NCBI GenBank assembly: GCA_026708685.1
Contig: JAPOUL010000045.1
Coordinates: forward strand, 1 to 42,269
Length of the DNA: 42,269 bases
Reading direction: 5' to 3'
Origin: Bacteroidota bacterium
GTDB lineage: Bacteria > Bacteroidota > Rhodothermia > Rhodothermales > Bin80
Shown here: in pieces, positions 16,467-25,595 of the stretch
Numbering within the stretch: position 1 is the first letter of the stretch
Layout of the letters: every line of letters begins with the position of its first letter
Notes under the pieces: model-generated
The model's database searches: none
Seen by the model: the letters and a program-made list of their open reading frames with translations, nothing else
Told to the model about the DNA's origin: nothing
Translations under genes and position numbers: made by a program

Positions 16467-19400
16467 TCATCGTACACTCATAAAATGACCAACATGGATC
16501 GCCTCTGATCCATTGTCACGAGATGTTGCAATCATCCGATAGATATACGATCCAGACGGAACTTTTAGATCATTCAATTCCAATTCATGTCCTGTTCCAG
16601 CATTGAAATGGATGGGAGGCCTCTCGTATACTTGCCTCCCCGTTATGTCTAACACCTCAACCGAGACCTGGGCGGACCAAGGAAGATCAAAGACCAAATG
16701 GGTTGAATGCACAAATGGGTTTGGGTAATTGGAGTGGACCACAAAGTTCTCTGTCAAATCAGGGTTCTCCTCCGAATGGACCGTAGAAATTACTTCAATG
16801 GTAAATTTCAGGCTATCCTGTGCTCCATTGGAGTCTAATGCCGTAAAGGTAAAGGGGACTGGAGGACTGATGACCAGCGGGGTTCCAGTGATGCTTCTCG
16901 TTGAGGCATCATACATCAATCCCAATGGAAGATCAAGAAGATTCAGCGTATACTGGATCGGAGATACACCTCCATTCGCTTCGGGCAAGATGATCGTGGT
17001 AATCGTCTGTCCCCTTGAAAGGGATAGATTTTCAATGGTCTCATCAAAGGATAGAGAGTACACTTCAAGACTGAACTTGAGATTGACGATGGTTCCAGCA
17101 GCATCTTCTACGGTCCATGTGTACATGGTCTCTGAAGTAATGTCAGAGGGGGTTCCATTGATCGTCCGGGTAGATCTATCAATGGTAAGTCCCGTAGGAA
17201 GACTTGGAGTCAATGTATATTCCTTCGGCATCACTCCGCCAGATGCTTCTGGTAGAACCAAATCTGCAATAGCGATTCCAACTGGGTAAGTTTGATCCCC
17301 AATGGAAGTGATGAAGGATAGGGAGGCTACAGGATCCGTTGTAGCGTTATCGATATTGGATAAATCACTCTCTCCAACGGAATTGATGGCACTGACGCGA
17401 TAGTAACGGGTTGTTTCTGGTAACAGATTCGTATGACTATAGGAAGTTGCTGTTGAACCCGTATTGGATGCTAAATCTATCCATTCTGATGCTCCATTGG
17501 GAGACACTTCAATCCTGTAACCCGTAATCTCCGCACCTCCATCATCAGAAGGTGATGTCCATGAAAGAGTGATGGTTGTGCTTCCCGAAGCCGTCGCGGT
17601 TAATCCAGTAGGTGCACTTGAAACCGTGAGTATGGATGCAGGCTCTGTGGTTGCACTCACAACTGTTGACGCTGAGCCCGTACCTGCTGAATTGATCGCA
17701 CTGACTCGATAGTGACGTGTCGTGCTCGGATCCAGTCCCGTGTGGGAATAGGTCGTCGTACTATGACGGGGCACCAGCTCTGAAAACGTACTTCCCCCAT
17801 CAGTGGAAACCTCAATCAAGTACCCAGTAATCGTAGCACCTCCGTCATCAGGGGCAGTCCATGAAAGACTGATCGTAGCACTGCCCGAAGCCCTCGCTGT
17901 TAGTCCAGTGGGGGCAGCTGGTGCCGTGACTGTGGATGCAGGTTCAGTGGTTGCACTCACGGCTGTTGACGGTGAGCCCGTATTTACTGAATTGATCGCA
18001 CTGACTCGGTAGTGACGCGTCGTGCCTGGATCCAGACCCGTGTGGGAATAGGTCGTTGTGCTGTGACTGGCCACCAGTTCTGAAAACGTACTTCCCCCAT
18101 CGGTGGACTCCTCAATCAAGTACCCCGTAATCGCCGCACCTCCGTTATCAGGTGCAGTCCATGAAAGATTAATCGTCGTACTGCCCGAAGCCCTCGCCGT
18201 TAGTCCAGTGGGAGCATCTGGGGCGGTGGCAGTAGGTGTGGCAGGTTCAGTGGTTGCACTCACGGCTGTTGACGGTGAGCCCGTATTTACTGAATTGATC
18301 GCACTGACTCGGTAGTGACGCGTCGTGCCTGGATCCAGACCCGTGTGGGAATAGGTCGTTGTGCTGTGACTGGCCACCAGTTCTGAAAACGTACTTCCCC
18401 CATCGGTGGACTCCTCAATCAAGTACCCCGTAATCGCCGCACCTCCGTTATCAGGTGCAGTCCATGAAAGATTAATCGTCGTGCTGCCCGAAGCCCTCGC
18501 CGTTAGTCCAGTGGGAGCATCTGGTTCTCTTGCAGGTGTTGTTGCACTGGCAGGGGTTGAAGGCGAACTCCTACCTTCAGAATTAATAGCAAATACACGG
18601 TAGTAACACATGGTCCCCGCAGATAAGCCCCTGTGGGTAAAGGTCATTAAAGTTTGACTTGCCACTAGCTCCTTAAACGTTTTTCCCCCGTCGGTGGAGA
18701 CCTCAATACGGAACCCCGTTATTGTGGATCCTCCATCATCGGGTGCTGTCCACGAAAGATTGATCGTCGTACGTCCCGAAGCCTGTGCTGAGAGTCCAGT
18801 AGGAGCATCAGGGGCAGTGGCTGTACCATCTCCTGGCACACCGGTGGTTCCAAGTACACTCAGAGATCGTGGCCCCGTACCGACAGAAGTGATCGTAAAG
18901 ACTCGGTAGTAGCGACTTGTAGAAGGCCTTAGATTTCTAACGGTATAGGACGGTGTGGTAGAACCGGTGTTTTCTTGCACCGTTGTCCAACTAGATCCGA
19001 TCCAAGTTTCAATCCTGTAACCTGTTATCGCTGCACCTCCGTTATCGGATGGTGCACGCCAAGAAAGGTTAATCCTCGTACTGCCCGAAGCGGTCGCTGT
19101 TAAATTCGTAGGTGCCCCTGGTAGCGAAAGAGTGGTTGCACTGACTGTATTTGATACAACGCTGGTTCCGGCAGAATTGATGGCGCTGACACGATAGAAA
19201 CGAGTTGAGCCTGGGGAAAGATTCGTGTGTTCGTAGGTGGTTTCATCATTCCCTGTGTCGTCTTCCAGTTCTGACCAATTGAAGTTGGCATAACGTGAAG
19301 TTTCAATTCTGTATCCGATAATTTCTGCACCACCATTTTCGGACGGCGCAGTCCAAGAAAGATGAATCTCATTACCGCCCATAGCAGTTGCTGAAAGACC

Positions 19401-20567
19401 AGTGGGGGCATCTGGGGCTACTGCCTTGCCCTCGGTGGTGGCAGAGGCGACATTGGAAGACTCGCCATAACCAATATCATTGTAGGCAATGACTCGATAG
19501 TAACGTGTCGTTCGGGGGTCAAGGAACCTGTGCGAATATGTCGTTGATGTCGCACCGCTTCGAATACCTACATATTTCCAGCCTGATGTTCCATCTGGAG
19601 ACGATTCAACCCTGTATTTTTTGATTGGCAATCCCCCATCTTCGGATGGTGCACTCCAAGAAAGGTTGATCGTAGTTTCCCCTGATGCCTCTGCTTGCAA
19701 GTTCGTTGGAGCATCTGGAACGTCATAGGTCGTGAACGTTACGATATTGGACCAAGGTTCATTACCAGCATCTCCATACCGAGCTCTTATACGAAAACTA
19801 AAGGTAACACCGCGTCCAGTAAATACACGTGCCAAATCCATACTGGATGTCAAACCCATCGTGGTTTTTGACCATGATGAAGTACCAACTCTATGTTCAA
19901 AATGATATCCCTGTATACCACTAGATTTACCTTGTGAGGTTCTACTAGTCGGAGGTGCATCCCATTCAAAATAGAGCGTGTAATCGTCATCAAAACGGGT
20001 GATAAATGTCACCTTCAGAGTTCTTTGCTCAGTCGTTACTGCTACATGTTCATCTGCTCCAGTAGGAGAACGATCATTGATCGTTTGATACTCATCCATC
20101 ATGCCTGTCATCAAAGACGTATAGATTGGCTGGGATCTTGTATCATCTGTGGCGGAAATCTGTCCTGAATCGTCATCATTATGTCCATCTAAAAATTCTG
20201 AACCTGTATATTCCTGACCGCCATCCCATGAAGTGGAAGAGCGGTTGACAGTTATAGGATGAAGGGAGGTGTGACCCTCAGAGTCATAGGAAAGATCTAC
20301 CTGATCAATCCTTTCGGCTGATAAGATTTCACGAGAAATTGATGAGGCTCCAAAATGATCCGAAACTTCTGGTTGTTCAATTGAAATCATAGAGCCCCCA
20401 TCAACATCGGATGCCCACTCCATCACGGTTCCATCAACGATGACGGTAGCATCTGAAAGGGATTGAGAGGGTCCCGAATCGGTCCCCACCACAGTCATCA
20501 CTTCATGAGCGTACGCAGAGGTGATCATGAAAAGTGAAAAAAAGGTCAAAAGAGTAAAATTTGTCAT
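16467..20567 (-). CDS. Secreted multi-domain fibronectin type III protein with C-terminal sorting domain
   Basis: This is a 1366-residue exported protein. Residues 1-20 form a signal peptide ending SAYA. Then come about 150 hydrophilic residues, one divergent and eight clear fibronectin III domains (about 175-1095; each with APTGL near its start, LSWTAP and the YYRVSAIN strand), two putative Ig-like He_PIG domains (about 1100-1275; SLPTGLTIDRSTRTINGTP and its copy), and a C-terminal sorting domain (SNYPNPF, VLDITGRQVYE, PSGSYIYRM). The last is typical of Rhodothermota secreted proteins and suggests type IX-like export to the surface. The fibronectin repeats suggest adhesion or carbohydrate/protein binding. 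No catalytic domain is visible. Domains 6 and 7 are almost identical in DNA. The gene is flanked by long non-coding stretches. Confidence 0.88.
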   Translation of the reverse strand: MTNFTLLTFFSLFMITSAYAHEVMTVVGTDSGPSQSLSDATVIVDGTVMEWASDVDGGSMISIEQPEVSDHFGASSISREILSAERIDQVDLSYDSEGHTSLHPITVNRSSTSWDGGQEYTGSEFLDGHNDDDSGQISATDDTRSQPIYTSLMTGMMDEYQTINDRSPTGADEHVAVTTEQRTLKVTFITRFDDDYTLYFEWDAPPTSRTSQGKSSGIQGYHFEHRVGTSSWSKTTMGLTSSMDLARVFTGRGVTFSFRIRARYGDAGNEPWSNIVTFTTYDVPDAPTNLQAEASGETTINLSWSAPSEDGGLPIKKYRVESSPDGTSGWKYVGIRSGATSTTYSHRFLDPRTTRYYRVIAYNDIGYGESSNVASATTEGKAVAPDAPTGLSATAMGGNEIHLSWTAPSENGGAEIIGYRIETSRYANFNWSELEDDTGNDETTYEHTNLSPGSTRFYRVSAINSAGTSVVSNTVSATTLSLPGAPTNLTATASGSTRINLSWRAPSDNGGAAITGYRIETWIGSSWTTVQENTGSTTPSYTVRNLRPSTSRYYRVFTITSVGTGPRSLSVLGTTGVPGDGTATAPDAPTGLSAQASGRTTINLSWTAPDDGGSTITGFRIEVSTDGGKTFKELVASQTLMTFTHRGLSAGTMCYYRVFAINSEGRSSPSTPASATTPAREPDAPTGLTARASGSTTINLSWTAPDNGGAAITGYLIEESTDGGSTFSELVASHSTTTYSHTGLDPGTTRHYRVSAINSVNTGSPSTAVSATTEPATPTATAPDAPTGLTARASGSTTINLSWTAPDNGGAAITGYLIEESTDGGSTFSELVASHSTTTYSHTGLDPGTTRHYRVSAINSVNTGSPSTAVSATTEPASTVTAPAAPTGLTARASGSATISLSWTAPDDGGATITGYLIEVSTDGGSTFSELVPRHSTTTYSHTGLDPSTTRHYRVSAINSAGTGSASTVVSATTEPASILTVSSAPTGLTATASGSTTITLSWTSPSDDGGAEITGYRIEVSPNGASEWIDLASNTGSTATSYSHTNLLPETTRYYRVSAINSVGESDLSNIDNATTDPVASLSFITSIGDQTYPVGIAIADLVLPEASGGVMPKEYTLTPSLPTGLTIDRSTRTINGTPSDITSETMYTWTVEDAAGTIVNLKFSLEVYSLSFDETIENLSLSRGQTITTIILPEANGGVSPIQYTLNLLDLPLGLMYDASTRSITGTPLVISPPVPFTFTALDSNGAQDSLKFTIEVISTVHSEENPDLTENFVVHSNYPNPFVHSTHLVFDLPWSAQVSVEVLDITGRQVYERPPIHFNAGTGHELELNDLKVPSGSYIYRMIATSRDNGSEAIHVGHFMSVR
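17938..18221 (-). repeat. Near-identical tandem fibronectin III repeat, copy 1
   Basis: This 284-base unit recurs exactly 303 bases later (18241-18524) with one difference by eye (A at 18180 against G at 18483). It encodes most of one fibronectin III domain. Neighbouring domains are clearly diverged, so this pair arose by a recent in-frame duplication of 101 codons. Confidence 0.9.
18241..18524 (-). repeat. Near-identical tandem fibronectin III repeat, copy 2
   Basis: This is the second copy of the unit at 17938-18221. The linkers between the copies differ (a TPTATA-type linker on one side, a different one on the other), so the match covers the domain but not the full period. Confidence 0.9.
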
Positions 20568-20840
20568 GAAAAATTGTCAAAATGGTTTGATGCTAAGAAA
20601 CCTATTAAATGACCTTGTCAACGTGAATATATTACCCTAATGTAAACAAAATATTAAATTTTAATTATTTTTTATCTTCAATAAATAAGTTTATTTTATT
20701 GATTTTCCTTAATAATTAAGGATAATAGGATATAAAAATAGAATTTTTAAAGTTTTTTATGACTTTAACCGATTCGAACAATCATCACACTTGAAGTATT
20801 GATTTACTTCTCTTGCGTATGGAAATTCATCAATAGCAGC
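20568..20840. other. Very AT-rich intergenic stretch upstream of the fibronectin-repeat gene
   Basis: About 20640-20770 is markedly AT-rich, with A and T runs. It contains the perfect palindrome CCTTAATAATTAAGG (20707-20721), a near-palindrome built on AATAAA/TTTATT just before it, and a TTAAAG...CTTTAA pair around 20748-20769. It probably holds the promoter of the minus-strand fibronectin-repeat gene and perhaps an AT-rich upstream element. No gene is seen. Confidence 0.5.
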
Positions 20841-21356
20841 TCAAAGTGCTTCTTTTGGAATGGCGGGGATCATTTCGTCAGAAGGACGTTTCGATGCAAG
20901 GGCATGATCATCTTCCGTGACTTCTGAAGGTGGTTCATTGTCGAGACGATCACCAACATTGAGTAGAATCTTAGTTGACAATATCAAGGAATTCTCATGG
21001 CTAACCGTTCGCCCTTGTCATACATTAGCAGTCTTCGGCGAGGTGGTACATGGATCAAGTTTTCGTCTACCCACTCGCGACCAGAGCCATGTATATAGGA
21101 TTTGTATAAGGGGGGATTGGATCATTCTTGCAGGTCGCTGAAGCATGTTCATGAGCTCAGGATCATCACTACCAAAAACGGAAACGGAGTGGAGCGTCAA
21201 ATAGTGCTCCCAAAGTGATAGAATTTCCTCAAGATGGCTGGTTTCATCTCCAACTTCTGCTGGATTCTGACACGCCAAGGTTGCAAAAAGACTCGTCAAT
21301 AGGAGAAAGTATAACGAAGCAGGCGTTTGCAAAGCCTCCGCGTTTATAAAAATCAT
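20841..21356 (-). pseudogene. Frameshifted small exported-protein gene, family unknown
   Basis: Three protein-like pieces lie in consecutive frames on the minus strand. Piece 1 (from the ATG at 21356) starts with a hydrophobic signal segment ending FATLACQNPAEVGDE, possibly a lipoprotein signal. At the six-base G run 21110-21115 the sensible frame shifts; dropping one base leads into piece 2, which includes GREWVDENLIHVPPRR and LLMYDKGERLAMRIP. A second shift near 20985-20992 leads into piece 3, ending ASKRPSDEMIPAIPKEAL and TGA at 20843-20841. Restored, it would encode about 171 residues. I do not recognise the family. It may be a decayed gene or an intact gene with sequencing errors at the homopolymer. 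Confidence 0.45.
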
Positions 21357-21912
21357 GCACTGAAGCACTTCGGGTGCGTTTTAGGGAGTTGATCCTGCAG
21401 GTTTTGAAGAAAGCTTGAAGGCAAGGAGTACTTTCAAACGAGATCATTTATGAAGGTAGTATAGAGTCGGTGAATAGTCTGGTGAGAAGAGTATGAGAGT
21501 GTTTAAATAATACACACCTCAACTTGAGGATACGATTTGAACACGGACGGATCAGGAAAATTTCATGGAATCTAATCAGAGTTTATCGAAAGGACTTGCG
21601 TTTAGGCATTTTCATGGTAGATGATTTACTGATTCACTTAAAATATTTGAAATTGATGTATCTTTCCTTACCGATACGCTCTTAATAAAATCAGATGTGG
21701 ACGCACTTGTGTTCCGCTTCCACAGAGTAAAATGATATTTAATGTTCAAAATTTTTCACCCAGCGCTAAGGTGCACTGTCCGATGGTCTTTGACGTTGAG
21801 GGATGTTATGGATGGGGGCCATCAACAGAGAATCTGTCAGTGCTTATGTTTGATGATGGAACTATCATTTCGTAGTGGGTTAAGAAGTTCAGAATGAATA
21901 TTGATCAATCAC
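21357..21912. other. Intergenic region, 556 bases, no intact gene
   Basis: No frame of protein-like composition and no RNA gene was found between the frameshifted gene and fadN. Near its right end is a candidate promoter element for the fatty-acid operon (21845-21852). The rest is unexplained; it may include decayed coding sequence. Confidence 0.5.
21845..21852 (+). promoter_or_regulatory. Candidate Bacteroidota-type -7 box upstream of fadN
   Basis: TATGTTTG matches the consensus TAnnTTTG exactly and lies 60 bases before the fadN ATG. No TTTG sits 19-21 bases upstream, so only one of the two promoter halves is present. Confidence 0.25.
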
Positions 21913-24273
21913 ATGGAGAGTAATTCTACGTTTTTGCCATTCAGGCGAGTTGCGGTCTTTGGTGCTGGCACCATGGGTGCCCAGATTGCCATCCACCTCG
22001 CAAATGCGGGAGTTGAAGTACTTCTCCTAGATCTGGCCGGTTCTGATGAGAGCAACCCAAGAACCCATGTGCAACAACAGTTCAAAGTGGCATCCCAGTT
22101 AAAGCCGAGTCCGTTCTTCACAAAGGCCTCCCTTGATCAAATTCAGTGTGGAACAATTGAACATGACATCCACAAAATCTCTGGAGTGGAATGGATCATT
22201 GAGGCTGTCATTGAGCAACTTGACATCAAACAGAGGCTTTTGACTCAAATTGAAGAGCATGCAAGCCCAGAATGTATTATCTCTACCAATACAAGCGGTA
22301 TCCCGATACGCACCCTAGCCAATGGACGCAGCTCTGAATTTACTAGGCGCTTTTTAGGGACACATTTTTTTAATCCTCCCCGATACCTGCCGTTGTTGGA
22401 GGTGATCCCCCATCCAGAGACCGATCCACAGATTCTACAACATATAGAGTGGTATGCACGAGTCCATCTGGGCAAGGAAATTGTCATTGCCAAAGATGTA
22501 CCCTATTTCATCTCCAATCGAATTGGAATGTATGCGATGATGGGGGCAATGCAACATTATGTAAGCGGAGAGTACTCCATTGAAGAAATAGATACACTGA
22601 CAGGACCAATTGCTGGTCGACCTAAATCAGCCACATTTAGAACCGCTGATCTGGTGGGTTTGGATGTGATGCAGTTGGTGACCGATAACTTATACGATAG
22701 CGTGCCCCATGATGAAAGTAGAGATCGTTTCAAGACTCCTGATATCGTCCGTTCCCTGATTGCTCAGGGAGCACTTGGAGCCAAAACAAGATCTGGATTT
22801 TACAGGAAAGAGGGCCGCCAGATTCAATCGCTGAATCTCTCTAGCATGGATTATAAACTCCCAGGTGAACTCAATCTTGGGAATCTTCAAGCAATCAAAT
22901 CAGCCGGTTCACTACGCCATCGTCTGACTTCGCTGTATGAAGACCAGGGACGGGCGGGCACTTTTTTCCGTGCTACCATGCTTGACCTGATGGCCTATAG
23001 TGCTCGGCGCCTTGGGGAAATCACAGACAATCCAGCGAATATTGACCGTGCACTGTGTTCTGGGTTTGGATGGCAAATGGGCCCATTTGAGACATGGGAT
23101 GCACTTGGATTTCATAAGGTTCGCGAAACCATACTTGAAGAGGGGTTGATCCTGCCAGACTGGGTGCTGGAGATGCCGCAAAATGCGTCTTTCTATGCGG
23201 GTCCACCTAAGCAAGTCTATATTCCAACGCAGCAAGAGTATGTACCTCAAGTCACTGTTGAATCACTCCGATCATTAAAGTCTATCAAAATAGAGTCCAG
23301 TGGGGATCTTTGGTCCAATTCTGAATCTGGACTGGTTGACCTGCGTGATGGAGTTGTGCTCTTTGAATTTCGTTCCAAAGCATGTACTCTGGGAACCCAA
23401 GTCATTAATGGGCTTATGGAAGTCATAGATCATGTAGAACATAACCCTGATCTCCGTGGGCTGGTCATCGGCAATGAAGGAACTCATTTTTCGGTGGGTG
23501 CAAATTTGGCAGAGATGTCCGATGCCATGCAATCAGGAGAGTTCAAACGAATTGATCAATATATCAGCCGATTCCAATCGGCCATGCAACGGGTTCACTA
23601 TGCCCGAAAGCCCGTCGTTGTTGCAGTCCACCAGCGTGTCTTGGGCGGAGGATGTGAACTGATGATGTCTTCAACTCACCCTGCCGCTGCCTCGGAAACG
23701 TATGCGGGGCTAGTGGAACTGGGGGTTGGTTTAATTCCTGCTGGCACTGGGAGCATGCGACTTGCAGCAAAAGCAGGCAAAGACAATCAAGGATACGACA
23801 GCAATCAACTCTCCGATGTGATGCGTTCGTTTCAAACCGTCGCCACTGCAACCGTATCAACCAGTGCTAAAGAGGCCCGTGATCTGGGGTTTTTGCCCAG
23901 CCATGCATGTATAGCCATGAACCAAGCGGCTCGCTTTTATGTGGCGAAACAGGAAGTGATTCGGCTTTCTGAGCAGGGATACTGTCCACCTGTGTCTCAA
24001 AACATTCGTGTTTTGGGCCAGCCCGGTGCAGCTGCATTGAATACGGCGGCCTATCAAATGCATCAGGGGAGGTTCATCAGTGATTATGACCTACATCTCG
24101 TGAAACGTCTGGCCTATGTATTCACCGGGGGAGATCTCAGCGGGCCAGAGGATGTGACAGAGTCGTACTTGTTGGATCTGGAGCGGGAAGTATTTCTCAG
24201 CCTGTTAGGAGAGCCCAAGACGCAAGAGCGTATTGCGGGCATCCTTCAACATAATCGTCCTGTCCGTAACTGA
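21913..24273 (+). CDS. fadN: 3-hydroxyacyl-CoA dehydrogenase / enoyl-CoA hydratase, FadN type
   Basis: This bifunctional beta-oxidation enzyme has about 786 residues. The dehydrogenase half comes first: the NAD motif VAVFGAGTMGAQIA, then FLGTHFFNPPRYLPLLEV with the catalytic histidine, then two 3HCDH C-terminal domains. The hydratase half is C-terminal, with NEGTHFSVGANLAEM for the oxyanion hole and GGGCEL and GLVELGVGLIPAGTG holding the two catalytic glutamates. This order is that of Bacillus FadN, not E. coli FadB/FadJ, where the hydratase is N-terminal. The start is the ATG at 21913 rather than the TTG at 21901. The thiolase gene follows 11 bases later, as in the Bacillus fadNAE operon. 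Confidence 0.93.
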   Translation: MESNSTFLPFRRVAVFGAGTMGAQIAIHLANAGVEVLLLDLAGSDESNPRTHVQQQFKVASQLKPSPFFTKASLDQIQCGTIEHDIHKISGVEWIIEAVIEQLDIKQRLLTQIEEHASPECIISTNTSGIPIRTLANGRSSEFTRRFLGTHFFNPPRYLPLLEVIPHPETDPQILQHIEWYARVHLGKEIVIAKDVPYFISNRIGMYAMMGAMQHYVSGEYSIEEIDTLTGPIAGRPKSATFRTADLVGLDVMQLVTDNLYDSVPHDESRDRFKTPDIVRSLIAQGALGAKTRSGFYRKEGRQIQSLNLSSMDYKLPGELNLGNLQAIKSAGSLRHRLTSLYEDQGRAGTFFRATMLDLMAYSARRLGEITDNPANIDRALCSGFGWQMGPFETWDALGFHKVRETILEEGLILPDWVLEMPQNASFYAGPPKQVYIPTQQEYVPQVTVESLRSLKSIKIESSGDLWSNSESGLVDLRDGVVLFEFRSKACTLGTQVINGLMEVIDHVEHNPDLRGLVIGNEGTHFSVGANLAEMSDAMQSGEFKRIDQYISRFQSAMQRVHYARKPVVVAVHQRVLGGGCELMMSSTHPAAASETYAGLVELGVGLIPAGTGSMRLAAKAGKDNQGYDSNQLSDVMRSFQTVATATVSTSAKEARDLGFLPSHACIAMNQAARFYVAKQEVIRLSEQGYCPPVSQNIRVLGQPGAAALNTAAYQMHQGRFISDYDLHLVKRLAYVFTGGDLSGPEDVTESYLLDLEREVFLSLLGEPKTQERIAGILQHNRPVRN

Positions 24274-24284
24274 CCTATCTCAAT

Positions 24285-25463
24285 ATGAAGTCTTCACCTG
24301 TCATCGTAACTAGTCTTCGTACCCCTGTTGGAAAAGCAAAGCGGGGAGCTCTACGCTTGATGCGACCAGAAACGATGGGTGCGGCGGCTGTAGCTGCAGC
24401 TCTGGAGCGTACTCCGAATCTGAAACCGGAGGACATTGATGATGTCCTGATTGGATGTGCTTTTCCTGAAGGATCGCAGGGCATGAATGTTGGGCGAATT
24501 ATCGCTAGCATTGCTGGCCTGCCAGATTCTGTCCCTGGTGCAACCATTAATCGGTTCTGCTCATCTGGACTCCAGACGATTGCGATGGCACATCAATCGA
24601 TTGCCATGGGACATGCTGACTGTATCATTGCGGGAGGGACAGAGAGCATGACACTGGTTCCCATGAGTGGATACTATTTTCAGCCTGATCCTAGCACTGC
24701 TGAGCACCGGCCCGAGATGTATGTATCTATGGGGAATACTGCAGAAAATGTAGCGGAGAAATATAACATTTCCCGCGAAGATCAAGATCAGTTTGCCTTG
24801 CGATCTCATGAGCGTGCACTTGCCGCACAGTCAGATGGTTTATTTTATGAGGAGATCATCCCCTTGGAGGTTAAGCAGACCGAGTTTTCCAATGGATCTA
24901 CAAAAACACTGTCGTATCCATTCACCACAGATGAGGGGCCCAGAGCAGATACCAGCCTCACAGCACTAAGCAAACTTCGGCCGGTATTTCGAAATAAGGG
25001 TAGTGTTACAGCAGGGAATTCATCCCAAATGTCGGACGGTGCAGCAGCGACCGTTCTGATGTCGGAGTCTACGGCCCGTTCCTTGGATGTAGAACCTCTC
25101 GCACGCATGATTGGGTTTGCTGTTGCCGGGGTGTCCCCCGAGTTAATGGGAATTGGCCCCGTCCCTGCGGTGAAGAAGGTTCTTAAGCAGACGGGACTAG
25201 ACGTTAACCAGATTGGATTAATTGAGTTAAATGAGGCCTTCGCCGTGCAGGCACTGGCTGTGATCCGCGAACTTGATCTTGACGAATCTATCGTCAATGT
25301 TCTGGGAGGGGCTATTGCACTGGGACATCCTCTCGGATGTACGGGTGCAAAGTTGACAGCGACGCTACTTCATGCCATTAAGCGTCAGGATATACAATAC
25401 GGTTTGTGTACGATGTGTATCGGAGGAGGAATGGGGGCTGCTGCGATCTTCGAAAACATTTGA
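24285..25463 (+). CDS. fadA: Acetyl-CoA acyltransferase (3-ketoacyl-CoA thiolase)
   Basis: This 392-residue thiolase cleaves 3-ketoacyl-CoA to acetyl-CoA and the shortened acyl-CoA. All three catalytic residues are in place: Cys92 in NRFCSSGLQ, His348 in GGAIALGHPLGCTGAK, and Cys378 in CTMCIGGGMG. The conserved NEAFAVQ segment is also present. Length is standard. It lies between fadN and fadE and should receive the 3-ketoacyl-CoA made by FadN. It is separated from fadE by 132 bases, where a second promoter could sit. Confidence 0.95.
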   Translation: MKSSPVIVTSLRTPVGKAKRGALRLMRPETMGAAAVAAALERTPNLKPEDIDDVLIGCAFPEGSQGMNVGRIIASIAGLPDSVPGATINRFCSSGLQTIAMAHQSIAMGHADCIIAGGTESMTLVPMSGYYFQPDPSTAEHRPEMYVSMGNTAENVAEKYNISREDQDQFALRSHERALAAQSDGLFYEEIIPLEVKQTEFSNGSTKTLSYPFTTDEGPRADTSLTALSKLRPVFRNKGSVTAGNSSQMSDGAAATVLMSESTARSLDVEPLARMIGFAVAGVSPELMGIGPVPAVKKVLKQTGLDVNQIGLIELNEAFAVQALAVIRELDLDESIVNVLGGAIALGHPLGCTGAKLTATLLHAIKRQDIQYGLCTMCIGGGMGAAAIFENI

Positions 25464-25595
25464 TCACGGATGGTCCATGCAATGTATCGTTCAACCAGTA
25501 CAACGTTCAATGTGCTGATGGTATACCACATCTCTTGAATGATTAATGGATACCTTGAGCATTCTATACACAGTATAGCTAAATCATAAACGCCC

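Noticed and set aside
17300..19700. Regularly spaced repeats that could suggest a CRISPR or satellite array
   Set aside because: The period is about 290-303 bases, the repeats keep one reading frame, and they encode fibronectin III domains.
20917..21141. Plus-strand 74-codon frame
   Set aside because: It is antisense to the frameshifted gene, which reads more like protein; no motif is present.
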